Source: Thermoproteota archaeon (GTDB lineage: Archaea; Korarchaeota; Korarchaeia; Korarchaeales; Korarchaeaceae). From it: a stretch of DNA of 41,657 nt. The translations under genes and the position numbers were made by a program. The stretch lies in NCBI GenBank assembly GCA_027491735.1, contig JAOZGP010000015.1, forward strand, positions 1 to 41,657. Direction: 5' to 3'. This document shows positions 1-8,423 of this stretch, one piece after another. The notes beneath the pieces were generated by a model. It did not search any database. It was not told where the DNA came from and saw only the letters and a list, made by a program, of their open reading frames with translations. Positions within the stretch are counted from its first letter, which is position 1, and each line of letters begins with the position of its first letter.

Positions 1-110
1 ATAAGCTCTGCTCCGGAGAGGGCTCGGAAGGCGGGTAGATGCCGCTCCGCCTTCTGTGGATCCTGAGGCGAGAAGGCCGTCCGCTGAAACGTTGCGAAAG
101 TTATAAAAGC
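1..110. other. GC-rich stretch with hairpin, possible end of a structured RNA
   Basis: No convincing gene is seen here. A perfect 8-bp stem pairs GAAGGCGG (27-34) with CCGCCTTC (47-54), and a small palindrome CTCCGGAG lies at 11-18. The sequence is richer in G+C than its surroundings and ends near a TATA-like TTATAAAAG at about 101-109. It could be the 3' part of a non-coding RNA cut by the window edge or simply an intergenic hairpin. I could not match it to SRP or RNase P RNA motifs. Confidence 0.25.
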
Positions 111-218
111 TGTGGATAGCCAGAACGAGGAAGGGGAGAGATGTGAGGAGACTGCTGACCGAGAGGAGTAGAAGGGGGAGGAAAGATTTAAGAGTTAGAA
201 TATCACCCTCATCTCAGG

Positions 219-334
219 CGGGGCGTAGCTCAGAGGAAGAGCGGCCGGCTGTAGATAGCGCATCCAACTGCGCTACGTCAACGGCTGCTCTAACAGAAAC
301 CGGTAGGTCGGGGGTTCGAATCCCCCCGCCCCGA
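219..334 (+). tRNA. tRNA-Tyr (GTA) with a 44-nt intron
   Basis: A complete cloverleaf folds. The acceptor stem is CGGGGCG/CGCCCCG with the C1-G72 pair and A73 discriminator typical of archaeal tRNA-Tyr. The D stem is GCTC/GAGC, and the T arm is GGGGG-TTCGAAT-CCCCC. Anticodon GTA lies at 251-253. The anticodon stem is GCCGG (244-248) with CCGGT (300-304). An intron interrupts at the standard 37/38 position: CTGT (249-252) pairs with ACAG (293-296), flanked by 3-nt bulges AGA (253-255) and AAA (297-299). This is a canonical bulge-helix-bulge, which places the intron at 255-298. The spliced tRNA is 72 nt. A TATA-like GATTTAAGA lies about 25-30 bases upstream. Confidence 0.95.
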
Positions 335-429
335 CTTCTCTTCAGGCCTCAGTAAATCAGCTTTCTTCATGTTTTCGAGATCACCTCCGTCATCATCGGC
401 CTATTTCAATGACCCCTCAAGTAGGAAAT

Positions 430-1359
430 CTAGATCGAGCTTCCGATCTTGGCAACGTAGACCCTCATCCCCCTCTCCACTATAAACCTCTGGAGCCTCT
501 CCAGGTCCGACTCATTTATCAACATCCCAGCGGCATTTCTATGTCCACCTCCTCCGAACCTCCTGGCTATTTCTATGGCTGAGATGAGAGAATCATCTTT
601 AGATCTTATGGACGACCTGATACAACCATTTTTACCCTCGGTAAGCGTTATCAGCACATCTGCTGAATCCTTGGTTTTGTATAGGATGTATGGAGTGGAG
701 TATCCGGGAAATCCTCTGACATCTATTATCAGCACAGTGTTCTTGAGATCAAGCCTGCCGAGCTTTCCAGCCCACAGCATCACAGGCTCCATCTCTTTTT
801 TGGAGAGATTCCACTCAGAGCTTATTGTTGGCACCGACATGAGGTCCTCTCCCGTCCTTGGAGGATTCTTTAGCAGCTCCAGAGACAGTTTAGCCAGCCT
901 CTCCCTCCTCATACGAAAGATCCTCCTGACTAAGGAGGTAAACAGGGCTGTCTTCTCGTCCATTACACCCCTGTCGACTTCTGAGGTGAACCTCACTGCT
1001 GCCTCTATCCTGGGATCGCACTCATCAACAAGGCCTTTGAAGACGAGCTCAGCTGTAGATGGTGCTTTAGGGTCAAATATATGTTTTTTAGCTCTGGCGA
1101 GGAGTTCTCCGTTGGAGTCGTGGTGATCTATAAGGATCAGGGTCCCACCTTTTGTCGGAGGGAGGTCCAAGGTTATATCATAGCTTTTGCTGGAGATTTT
1201 GCTCTCGTCCGGTGCCATGAACTTCATCTCAACCTGACCCAAGAAGGCCAGATGAACTAGGCTGGCCGAGAAAATCCCATCCAGATCTTCTCCATGCGAT
1301 AGAACTGTATATGGAGGATCCTTGAGTCCTTGAAGCCATCCTACAAGATCAAGCCCCAT
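430..1359 (-). CDS. DHH/DHHA1 family phosphoesterase
   Basis: This is a 309-aa member of the DHH superfamily, whose archaeal members include RecJ-like nucleases and small-oligonucleotide phosphodiesterases. The N-terminal half carries the DLDG motif (about residue 26) and the family-defining DHH triad in LIDHHDSNG (about residue 77). The C-terminal DHHA1 substrate-binding domain is marked by FGGGGHRNAAG (about residue 267). These are the expected metal and substrate ligands, so activity as a manganese-dependent phosphoesterase is likely, while the exact substrate (nanoRNA, ssDNA or a cyclic dinucleotide product) cannot be told. It is transcribed away from ribL and stands alone. Confidence 0.85.
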   Translation of the reverse strand: MGLDLVGWLQGLKDPPYTVLSHGEDLDGIFSASLVHLAFLGQVEMKFMAPDESKISSKSYDITLDLPPTKGGTLILIDHHDSNGELLARAKKHIFDPKAPSTAELVFKGLVDECDPRIEAAVRFTSEVDRGVMDEKTALFTSLVRRIFRMRRERLAKLSLELLKNPPRTGEDLMSVPTISSEWNLSKKEMEPVMLWAGKLGRLDLKNTVLIIDVRGFPGYSTPYILYKTKDSADVLITLTEGKNGCIRSSIRSKDDSLISAIEIARRFGGGGHRNAAGMLINESDLERLQRFIVERGMRVYVAKIGSSI

Positions 1360-1433
1360 GAGACATCAACTTTTTACTGTGGTTTAGGTGGTTTTAAACG
1401 ATTTCATTCAGGGAATGGAGGAGGACCTGCTGA

Positions 1434-1895
1434 ATGGGAAAAAAGGTGATTGTTGCTGGAACGTTTGACCTGATCCATCCAGGGCACGTGAAATTGCTTC
1501 AGGAGGCCAAGAAGTTGGCTGGAGAGGACGGTCAGCTCGTTGTTATTGTAGCTCGGGACATCAATGTTAGAAGATTTAAGGGAAGAGATCCCATCCTCTC
1601 TGAGAATGAAAGGCTCGAGATCGTGAAAAACCTCAAACCCGTTGATCGGGCTATTTTAGGAGATTTAAGCGACCCTTTAATTCCAATATACAGAGAGCAA
1701 CCAGATCTGATAGCTTTGGGATATGATCAATGGGTTGATGAGAGGTGGTTGCGCGAGGAGCTTGCTAGGAGATGGAATCTAACCCCAGAGGTGGTGAGGT
1801 TAGATAAGTTCTCATGTAGGGATGACTCCTCCAGTGAGATAATAAGGAAAATCTTGTCGATGTTCTGTCGCTCCTCGGGAGGAGAAGAGCATTGA
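1434..1895 (+). CDS. ribL: FAD synthase (archaeal RibL type)
   Basis: A 153-aa nucleotidyltransferase that transfers AMP (or CMP in relatives) to a phosphorylated substrate; the archaeal RibL family makes FAD from FMN and ATP. The cytidylyltransferase signature GTFDLIHPGHVKLL (residues 9-22) contains the HxGH site. The C-terminal SSSEIIRKIL stands in the place of the ISSTxII signature. Length and layout match RibL. The stop codon overlaps the TTG start of metG, so the two are co-transcribed. Other cytidylyltransferases of the family, for example glycerol-3-phosphate types, are less likely but share these motifs. Confidence 0.85.
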   Translation: MGKKVIVAGTFDLIHPGHVKLLQEAKKLAGEDGQLVVIVARDINVRRFKGRDPILSENERLEIVKNLKPVDRAILGDLSDPLIPIYREQPDLIALGYDQWVDERWLREELARRWNLTPEVVRLDKFSCRDDSSSEIIRKILSMFCRSSGGEEH

Positions 1896-3589
1896 GATGG
1901 ATAGTCACCTGCGCCTGGCCCTACATAAACGCCGTTCCCCATCTGGGGACGTTAGTTCAGCTTGTTTCAGCTGATGTATATGCCAGATGTATGAGAAAGT
2001 TAGGAGAGGAAGTCTTGTTCGTCTCAGGATCTGATGAGCACGGAACTCCGATAGAGGTGGAGGCCCTCAAGAGAGGAATCAGTCCAAAGGACCTCACCGA
2101 CAGGATGCACAGATATTTCTGCAAGCTGATAGATCTCTTTGGCATAAGCTTTGACAACTATACGAGGACAGAGAGCCCTGTTCACATCAAGTTCGTTCAA
2201 GATTTCTACTTGAAAGTTCAGAAAAACGGCTACATATTCGTTGAGGAAAGCGAACAGTTGTTCTGTCCGGAGGATGAGATGTTCCTTCCGGATAGGTTCG
2301 TTGAAGGAACCTGTCCTTACTGCGGATATGAAAAGACCACTGGAGATCAGTGTGAGAAGTGTGGTAGGCTTCTAACACCAACGGACCTCATAAATCCGAG
2401 ATGCGCCATATGCGGCTCCTCACCTAAGCTGAAGAAGACGAAACACTGGTACTTCGATCTGCCTAGATTCGAAGGACACCTGAGAAGTTACATAGAGAAG
2501 CATGAAGCCCTCCCCCAGAACGCCAAGAGCATGTCTCTCTCCATGATAGATGAGGGATTGAGATCAAGAGCTGTAACGAGGGATAACAGATGGGGAATTC
2601 CTGCTCCCTTCCCTGGATCTGAGGGTAAGACCATATATGTTTGGATGGAGGCTGTCCTAGGGTATGTCTCGGCTGTTAAGGAGTACTTCGAGAGGAGGGG
2701 ATGTCCGGAGAAATTTGATCTCTTCTGGAAGGATCCTGATACCAGATCTGTGTACTTCATCGGTAAGGACAACATACCGTTTCACACGATAATACTCCCA
2801 GCCCTGCTGATGGCTTCCCAGGAAGGATATGTCCTCCCATACAACGTAAGCTCGACTGAGTTCCTCAATTACGAGGGCGATAAGTTCTCTAAGAGGTTCA
2901 GGAGAGGTATCTGGATGGATGAAGCCCTGCTTCTGCTTGAGGCCGACTACTGGAGATATTACATCATCAGCACCAGACCCGAGAACAAGGACGCCAACTT
3001 CACCTGGGAGGACTTTGAGGCTAAGATCAACAACGAGCTCAACGACGTGCTCGGAAATTTTGTGCACAGGGTGATGAGTTTTCTGGCCAGCAGGTATAAT
3101 GGCATCGTGCCCAACGCTGATCTCGATGAAGAGTCATCTGATTTCTTGGAAAGATGTTTAGAAGTCGCTAAAAGATCTATAAGCTACATAGAGAGGTTCA
3201 TGCTCAAAGAAGCTCTCAAGGAGGCCATGAGCATAGCTAGGGAAGGAAACAGGTTCTTCAATGAGAGAGAGCCTTGGCGCGATGTAAAGGTGAATAGGAG
3301 CAGATCTGACACCACCCTTATAGCATCCACCCAGGCCGTTAAGATAATTTCTCACGTCATTGAACCGTTCCTGCCGTTCACCGCTGAGAAGTTATGGAGA
3401 ATGCTTAATCTAGAAGGTGATCCTCACAGCACGACGTTCGATGATATGAGGATCATGCTCCGAAGCGGACATACTATAGGATATGTGAAACCGCTCTTTG
3501 AAAAGGTCAGCGCCGAAGAGCTCAAGACCAGGCTTGAAAGAATAAGGAGAGAGATTAAGAGCGAATTCCTCCTGGAGGAGACCTCCTGA
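1892..3589 (+). CDS. metG: Methionyl-tRNA synthetase
   Basis: Class I aminoacyl-tRNA synthetase charging tRNA-Met, 565 aa. The N-terminus has TCAWPYINAVPHLGTL, with the HIGH-box equivalent PHLG. Two zinc knuckles follow (CPYCGY...CEKCGR and CAICGS, about residues 141-175). The KMSKS equivalent is DKFSKRF (about residue 332). It then runs into the alpha-helical anticodon-binding domain. There is no C-terminal EMAP-type tRNA-binding domain, so the protein ends soon after the anticodon domain. The start is a TTG that overlaps the ribL stop (ATTGA), with a GGGAGGAG ribosome-binding site inside ribL. It ends one base from the convergent neighbour at 3591. Confidence 0.95.
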   Translation: MRWIVTCAWPYINAVPHLGTLVQLVSADVYARCMRKLGEEVLFVSGSDEHGTPIEVEALKRGISPKDLTDRMHRYFCKLIDLFGISFDNYTRTESPVHIKFVQDFYLKVQKNGYIFVEESEQLFCPEDEMFLPDRFVEGTCPYCGYEKTTGDQCEKCGRLLTPTDLINPRCAICGSSPKLKKTKHWYFDLPRFEGHLRSYIEKHEALPQNAKSMSLSMIDEGLRSRAVTRDNRWGIPAPFPGSEGKTIYVWMEAVLGYVSAVKEYFERRGCPEKFDLFWKDPDTRSVYFIGKDNIPFHTIILPALLMASQEGYVLPYNVSSTEFLNYEGDKFSKRFRRGIWMDEALLLLEADYWRYYIISTRPENKDANFTWEDFEAKINNELNDVLGNFVHRVMSFLASRYNGIVPNADLDEESSDFLERCLEVAKRSISYIERFMLKEALKEAMSIAREGNRFFNEREPWRDVKVNRSRSDTTLIASTQAVKIISHVIEPFLPFTAEKLWRMLNLEGDPHSTTFDDMRIMLRSGHTIGYVKPLFEKVSAEELKTRLERIRREIKSEFLLEETS

Positions 3590-3590
3590 C

Positions 3591-4274
3591 CTAATCTTTC
3601 TTCACTCTTATGATCGCCTTTGTTCCGGCGATATGATGACCTGGCTTCCCCACGGTGAAGGATATCACATAGTTTCCAGCAGTTAGATTAGCTCCCTTCC
3701 ACTTGAAGACCGCAATCCCGGAGGAGTTTGTCTTTACTGAGAAAGGAGTTACCTTTATACCACTGCTCTTGGAGAAGGCCCACACGGTAGCGCCCTCAGC
3801 TGGTGCTCCATCATGTAGGAGGACCTTGACCACCGCCACACCCTCGACAGTTCCGTTGAACTCCTTCAAATCGCTGGGCTGACTGTAGGCTTCAACCGTC
3901 AGGTTTGCTCCCCAGATGACGGAGAACTTTCCCTCTCCTATTTCCTTTCCATCGCCATTTACTTTGATTGCATAGAGGCCAATCGAGTAGCGGTCTTCTG
4001 AAGCCTTCTCCTCGATTACAGCCTTGTTTCCAGAAAAGGATCTGCAAAACATCAGCTTTCCTATTGGAGCGTAGATCACGCATACCTTCATCTCTTGGAG
4101 ATCTCCAGGATACTCAACCTTTAATGTGTACTCCTGGTTTAGCGGGACATACCTCGGAGAGATCTCGATGACGGCTCTCGGAGGCTTGAAGACCAATGGT
4201 AGAAGAAGGATGATCACCACAACCAGGTTGAAGATCAAGGCGGCTGTAAGTTTCTTATCTAATGCAAGCGGCAA
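3591..4274 (-). CDS. Membrane-anchored protein with Ig-like domains, unknown function
   Basis: Not recognised as a named family. The protein has one N-terminal hydrophobic segment (TAALIFNLVVVIILLLPLVF) and then an extracellular beta-rich region. The last ~85 residues (APAEGATVWAFSKS...TDSSG-like...YVISFTV) resemble a bacterial-Ig/carboxypeptidase-regulatory-like module, suggesting a cell-surface role. The reading frame is open to 4334 with a GTG start. I prefer the TTG at 4272-4274 because GGTGAT, a good ribosome-binding site, sits just before it, and a TATA-like AAATTTAAA lies at 4317-4325, downstream of the longer start. That gives about 227 aa rather than 247. Confidence 0.6.
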   Translation of the reverse strand: MPLALDKKLTAALIFNLVVVIILLLPLVFKPPRAVIEISPRYVPLNQEYTLKVEYPGDLQEMKVCVIYAPIGKLMFCRSFSGNKAVIEEKASEDRYSIGLYAIKVNGDGKEIGEGKFSVIWGANLTVEAYSQPSDLKEFNGTVEGVAVVKVLLHDGAPAEGATVWAFSKSSGIKVTPFSVKTNSSGIAVFKWKGANLTAGNYVISFTVGKPGHHIAGTKAIIRVKKD

Positions 4275-4316
4275 GCTTACATCACCTTTGAGCGCTCTAT
4301 GGGTCTTCCATGAGAG

Positions 4317-4325
4317 AAATTTAAA
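4317..4325. promoter_or_regulatory. Symmetric TATA-like box between divergent genes
   Basis: AAATTTAAA reads almost the same on both strands. It lies about 45 bases before a short stretch (4260-4275) that holds the likely start of the minus-strand surface protein, and about 60 bases before the egsA start at 4386. It could serve either gene, or both. Assignment rests on position and composition only. Confidence 0.4.
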
Positions 4326-4385
4326 GGTATTCACTGTGACAGAAGGGGGATTTTGCTTGGTGAGAAGGCAGGTGAATGAGGTCAG

Positions 4386-5504
4386 ATGTCCAAGCTGCTG
4401 AGAGTTAGTAAGATGGAGGGCAAGCTGGAGATCATAGAGAGTCCGAGGTATATTTTCTTCGGTCCTAAAGCCATCAGAAAGATAATCAATGTCTTGGATT
4501 ACATGGGATCGAGGACTGGGGTTTTTCTGATATCAGGAGGCACTGCCACGAGAAAGGTGGCGGAGAATCTAGCTAGCATAATAGATCAGGAGGGAAGAAG
4601 AACTGGAATTTATTCACTCGGCTCCAGTTCAGCGATCTCCCTTGAGGATGTGGAGGGAGCTAAGGACAAGCTCTTAGAGTTTGGGGGAGACTTGGTCATA
4701 GGGGTCGGAGGAGGTAGACCAATAGATGTGGCCAAGTTGGTGGCTTCTTGGACGGGTAGGAGGTACATCTCTGTTCCCACTTCCCCGAGCCATGACGGAA
4801 TAGCATCACCAGCTGTGGGCTTTCTCCTCAGGAAGGAGATAGAGGAGAGACTTGGTAGAAGATGGACTAAGGCGGAGTCTCCACTCGTGATAATAGCAGA
4901 CACCGACATAATAAAGAACGCACCGAGAGACACGTTTAAATCAGGATTTGGAGATTTAATAGGAAAGATAACAGCTGTTAAAGACTGGGAGTTAGCTCAT
5001 AAGCTTAAGGACGAGCCTTATAGTGAGTATGGAGCATCAATGGCCATGTTGAGCGCAAGGATAGCAATGGATCATGCAGGAGACATAAGGTTAACGTTGG
5101 AGGAATCGTGCCGCATTCTGGTAAAGGCCCTCATAGGAAGCGGAATTTCGATAAGCATAGCCGGAAGCTCAAGACCTGCTAGTGGAAGTGAGCACATGTT
5201 CAGTCATGCTCTGGATGTGATTGCTAGAAGGAGAGGGAAGAGGAATTCTCTTCACGGGATTCAAGTCGGTCTTGGAACGATAATGATGGCATATCTTCAA
5301 GGACAGGACTGGAGGACCATTAGAAGAAAGCTTATAGAAGCAGGAGCTCCTGTCACTGCAGAGGAAGCGGGTCTGGATCCTCAGGACGTTATAACAGCTC
5401 TCACAATAGCCCACAAGATAAGAGATAGGTACACCATATTGGGTGAGAGCGGACTTACTAGAAGCGCAGCAGAGAAGCTGGCCAGGAGCACGGGTGTCAT
5501 ATGA
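4386..5504 (+). CDS. egsA: sn-Glycerol-1-phosphate dehydrogenase
   Basis: A 372-aa enzyme that reduces dihydroxyacetone phosphate to sn-glycerol-1-phosphate, the first step of the archaeal lipid backbone. It belongs to the iron-alcohol-dehydrogenase/dehydroquinate-synthase fold. Visible signatures are the NAD(P)-binding VGGGRPIDVAKLVA (about residues 106-119), VPTSPSHDGIASP (about 130-142) and the metal-site region SGSEHMFSHALD (about 262-273) with its two histidines. A further histidine (LHGIQVG) follows. The start at 4386 has GGTGA and GAGG upstream. It is followed after about 100 bases by mevalonate kinase, so two lipid-precursor genes are adjacent. Confidence 0.92.
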   Translation: MSKLLRVSKMEGKLEIIESPRYIFFGPKAIRKIINVLDYMGSRTGVFLISGGTATRKVAENLASIIDQEGRRTGIYSLGSSSAISLEDVEGAKDKLLEFGGDLVIGVGGGRPIDVAKLVASWTGRRYISVPTSPSHDGIASPAVGFLLRKEIEERLGRRWTKAESPLVIIADTDIIKNAPRDTFKSGFGDLIGKITAVKDWELAHKLKDEPYSEYGASMAMLSARIAMDHAGDIRLTLEESCRILVKALIGSGISISIAGSSRPASGSEHMFSHALDVIARRRGKRNSLHGIQVGLGTIMMAYLQGQDWRTIRRKLIEAGAPVTAEEAGLDPQDVITALTIAHKIRDRYTILGESGLTRSAAEKLARSTGVI

Positions 5505-5569
5505 GGGATTCAGAGCAGCATCCAGTGGTCTCAGCTCAGATAGACTCCATGAGGGAGAGATGTAAAATG

Positions 5570-5577
5570 TTTATATT
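5570..5577 (+). promoter_or_regulatory. TATA box for mevalonate kinase, leaderless start
   Basis: TTTATATT lies about 29 bases before the ATG at 5603, the normal archaeal distance from TATA to transcription start. No ribosome-binding site is seen between them, so the mRNA is probably leaderless. Confidence 0.55.
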
Positions 5578-5602
5578 GTCCCAGAATTCCTCTCAATGAA
5601 AA

Positions 5603-6568
5603 ATGCCCAGGAAGGTCTTGGCCTCCGCTCCCTCCCAGGCGTTCCTATTTGGAGAGCATGCAGTTTTGTACGGATATCCTGCTCTAGCAGCTGGCGTCGA
5701 GAGAAGGACTAAGGCTGAGGTTGAGCTTTTGGAGGACAAGCTTATAGAGATAAGCTCCGAGCAGCTAGGGGAGACCCTCAGGTGGAAACCAGGCGATCAT
5801 CTTCCTGAAGGACCGCTTTCTCCTCTAGTCAGGTGTTTATGGGATCTGATGAGCAGGAGAGGATTTTCGGAGGGTTTGAAAGTCGTCATAAGATCAGATG
5901 TTCCTGTTAGCAGCGGGATGGCGAGCAGTGCCAGTGTGTCCACAGCGATCGCTGCCGCAGCTCTTAAGCTTATAGAAGGAGATCTTCATGAAGACAGACT
6001 ACTAGATGAAGTCTACCTCTTTGAGAGAAGCATTCATGGAAAAGCAAGCAAAACAGGACCTGCCTGTGCAGTTTACGGTGGATACGTCTGGGTGGAGTGG
6101 CACAATGAAGAGATGTGCGTATCTCACGTGGAGCCGAGGAGCAGGCTAACTTTCCTGATAGGTAGATCCTTCCTTCCAAGCAACACGAGGAGAACTGTCA
6201 GTCACGTTGCTTCTCTGGTGAGGAGAAGAAGATGTGTGGCAGATCACGTGTTGAGGGCTATAGGCGAGCTGACGCTTGTGGGAAGGAGAGCTGTGCTTGA
6301 AGGTGACCTTGAAACTGTGGGTGAGCTGATGAACATGAACCACGGGTTGCTTAGCACTCTTGGGGTGTCATGCCGCGAGCTAGACGAGATAGTGTGGGAA
6401 ATGCGCTCTGCTGGAGCATTGGGAGCCAAACTATCCGGAGGAGGGGGTGGTGGTTGTGTCCTAGGATTATTCGAGAATCCGAAGGAGGTCTCCCTGTTGT
6501 CTGCTGAGGAGAGTTTCGTCGTGAGGGTATCGGATGTCGGGTATCGTGTTGAGGTGGAGGTTCCATGA
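5603..6568 (+). CDS. mvk: Mevalonate kinase
   Basis: A 321-aa GHMP kinase phosphorylating mevalonate with ATP, in the isoprenoid pathway feeding archaeal ether lipids. The N-terminal SAPSQAFLFGEHAVLYG is the mevalonate-kinase signature. GHMP motif 2 is PVSSGMASSASVS (residues 101-113), which has SSGMASSA where most members have GLGSSA. Motif 3 is AKLSGGGGGGCVLGL near residue 279. Catalytic-site KTGPA is present. The stop codon overlaps the thrS start by ATGA, so translation of the two is coupled. An in-frame alternative start a few codons upstream is not apparent; a leaderless start fits the TATA position. Confidence 0.93.
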   Translation: MPRKVLASAPSQAFLFGEHAVLYGYPALAAGVERRTKAEVELLEDKLIEISSEQLGETLRWKPGDHLPEGPLSPLVRCLWDLMSRRGFSEGLKVVIRSDVPVSSGMASSASVSTAIAAAALKLIEGDLHEDRLLDEVYLFERSIHGKASKTGPACAVYGGYVWVEWHNEEMCVSHVEPRSRLTFLIGRSFLPSNTRRTVSHVASLVRRRRCVADHVLRAIGELTLVGRRAVLEGDLETVGELMNMNHGLLSTLGVSCRELDEIVWEMRSAGALGAKLSGGGGGGCVLGLFENPKEVSLLSAEESFVVRVSDVGYRVEVEVP

Positions 6569-8412
6569 AGATCTTGGCATTACACTGTGATTATTTGAGG
6601 TATAGAGTTAAGGATAGGGCTGTTGGATCCGCAGAGGAACCTAAGCAAAGGGAAGATAAGGTTCAAGAGGTTCTCGTTCTTTTCACATCGTTTGAACGAG
6701 AGGATACTGAAGGAACATTGGAGACAGCTGTCCAGGAGGTCCAGAGAATAGCGGATAGAATAGGCATCAGCAGAGTTTTCGTTTATCCCTGGGTCCATCT
6801 CACTGAGAACCCTGCACCATTTTCTGCCGCTAAGAAGTTGATGGAGGGATTTATCTCCCTATTAAAGGAGAGGTTTGAGGTCAGGGATGCCCCAATAGGC
6901 TGGTACAAGGAGTTTGAGCTCAAGGTCAAGGGACATCCTCTCTCCGAGTCCTTAAGAGTTGTGAGAGGAGAGGAGGAAAGGACTCCACCACCTGTGAGGA
7001 AGGAGGTTGGGAGGAGTAAGTTCATTGTTCTGTTCCCGGATGGAAGAGAGGTTCCCATAGAGGGAATCGACGATCTGGAGAGGATCTCATTGGAGGAGGA
7101 ACTGAAGATCCTCATAAGGAACGAGGTCTTCAGCAGGGAACCGTCCAGTAAGAGACCATCCCACATAGACCTCATGAGAAGACTTGAGCTGGTGGATTAC
7201 GAGCCAGCATCTGACGTGGGGCATTTCAGATTTTATCCTGCAGGCACATTGATGAAGAGGTTGATAGAGGAGTTCGCGTTTCAGGTAGCCGAGTCCATAG
7301 GAGCTATGGAGATAGAGACTCCCCTGCTCTACAGGATGGACGTCCCGGCCATAGCTGAGCAGGCTTCCAAGTTTAGGGAGAGGATGTATGAGGTTCTAGC
7401 CGGAAAAACCAAGCTTATATTGCGTTTTGCTGGAGACTTCGGGCTCTTCGAGATGATGAAGGACATGACGATAAGCTACAGGGATCTTCCGCTTAGCTTT
7501 TACGAGATATCTCCGTCATTTAGGTTCGAGCAAAGAGGTGAAGCCGTCGGCTTGAGAAGGCTTAGAGGCTTCACCATGCCAGACATACATACGCTGGCGA
7601 GGGATGTGGATCAAGGACTTGAAGTTTATAAAATGTATTACTTCAAATATCATGATTTACTTGGAGGTCTCGGGCTCGACTACCAGATCGCTTTCAGGAT
7701 TGTGAAAGACTTCTATCAGAAGTTCAAGCCCCACATACTGGAAATGCTCAAGATTTCAGGAAAACCGGCTCTAATAGAGATCCTGCCAGCTATGAAACAC
7801 TACTGGGCGATGAAACATGAGTTTCAGTTTATAGACTCAATCAATGGGAACGCGCAGCTGAGCACTGTCCAGCTTGACGTCGAGGATTCCGCGAGATACG
7901 GGATAACCTATGTGAACGAGAGGGGAGAGAGGAAACCAGGGATAATAGTTCATACCTCGATGGGAAGCGTGGAAAGGCTCATGTACGCGTTGCTGGAAAA
8001 GGCTGCCAAAGATATGAAGGAAGGAAGAAGACCCTGCTTTCCTCTATGGCTGGCACCGGTCCAGGTAAGAGTCATTCCGGTAGAGAAAGCTCATGAGGAG
8101 TATGCTGAAAGGGTGATGAGAGAGCTTGAGTCTGCAGATATAAGAGTCGACCTGGATGATCGGAACCTCACGCTCTCTCACAGAGTCAGGGATTCAGAGA
8201 GAAGATGGATCCCCTACACTGTCATAGTTGGTGATAAGGAGGTTGAGGAGGAGATCATATCTGTGAGAAGGAGGAGAGATGGTAGTGACTACAAATGCTC
8301 TGTCAGAGAGCTCATATCTGAGATAAAGAAGATCACAGAGGGCATGCCTGTGAGGCCTCTTACCCTCCCCAAGCGGTTAAGTCGAAGACCTATCTTCGTC
8401 GGAAGCAGTTAG
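6565..8412 (+). CDS. thrS: Threonyl-tRNA synthetase (archaeal type)
   Basis: A 615-aa class II synthetase charging tRNA-Thr. The first ~140 residues (HCDYLRYRVKDRAV, GISRVFVYPWVHL) form the archaeal DTD-like editing domain that removes mischarged serine. The catalytic core has motif 2 in SFRFEQRGEAVGLRRL and the histidine of FTMPDIHTL. Motif 3 is in SMGSVERLMYALLE. The anticodon-binding domain starts at LWLAPVQVRVIPV. The segment RFAGDFGLFEMM, where bacterial enzymes have NCPGH, is of the form I recall for some archaeal ThrRS. It overlaps mvk by 4 bases. A run of seven T (8451-8457), just past the stop, may end the transcript inside the 3' end of pncB. Confidence 0.95.
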   Translation: MKILALHCDYLRYRVKDRAVGSAEEPKQREDKVQEVLVLFTSFEREDTEGTLETAVQEVQRIADRIGISRVFVYPWVHLTENPAPFSAAKKLMEGFISLLKERFEVRDAPIGWYKEFELKVKGHPLSESLRVVRGEEERTPPPVRKEVGRSKFIVLFPDGREVPIEGIDDLERISLEEELKILIRNEVFSREPSSKRPSHIDLMRRLELVDYEPASDVGHFRFYPAGTLMKRLIEEFAFQVAESIGAMEIETPLLYRMDVPAIAEQASKFRERMYEVLAGKTKLILRFAGDFGLFEMMKDMTISYRDLPLSFYEISPSFRFEQRGEAVGLRRLRGFTMPDIHTLARDVDQGLEVYKMYYFKYHDLLGGLGLDYQIAFRIVKDFYQKFKPHILEMLKISGKPALIEILPAMKHYWAMKHEFQFIDSINGNAQLSTVQLDVEDSARYGITYVNERGERKPGIIVHTSMGSVERLMYALLEKAAKDMKEGRRPCFPLWLAPVQVRVIPVEKAHEEYAERVMRELESADIRVDLDDRNLTLSHRVRDSERRWIPYTVIVGDKEVEEEIISVRRRRDGSDYKCSVRELISEIKKITEGMPVRPLTLPKRLSRRPIFVGSS

Positions 8413-8421
8413 CTCGAGCTA
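8410..8421. terminator. Perfect palindrome between convergent thrS and pncB stops
   Basis: TAGCTCGAGCTA, a 12-base perfect palindrome, includes the thrS stop codon and ends two bases before the pncB stop codon (TCA on the plus strand, 8424-8426). A T7 run on the plus strand follows at 8451-8457. Together they could act in bidirectional transcript ending, but archaeal termination needs mainly the T run. Confidence 0.4.
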
Positions 8422-8423
8422 GG

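Noticed and set aside
1..110. RNase P or SRP RNA end at the window start
   Set aside because: None of the universal motifs could be placed; only a hairpin is certain.
143..355. 70-aa open frame over the first tRNA
   Set aside because: It runs through tRNA-Tyr and its intron; the tRNA explains the sequence and the peptide is arginine-rich low complexity.
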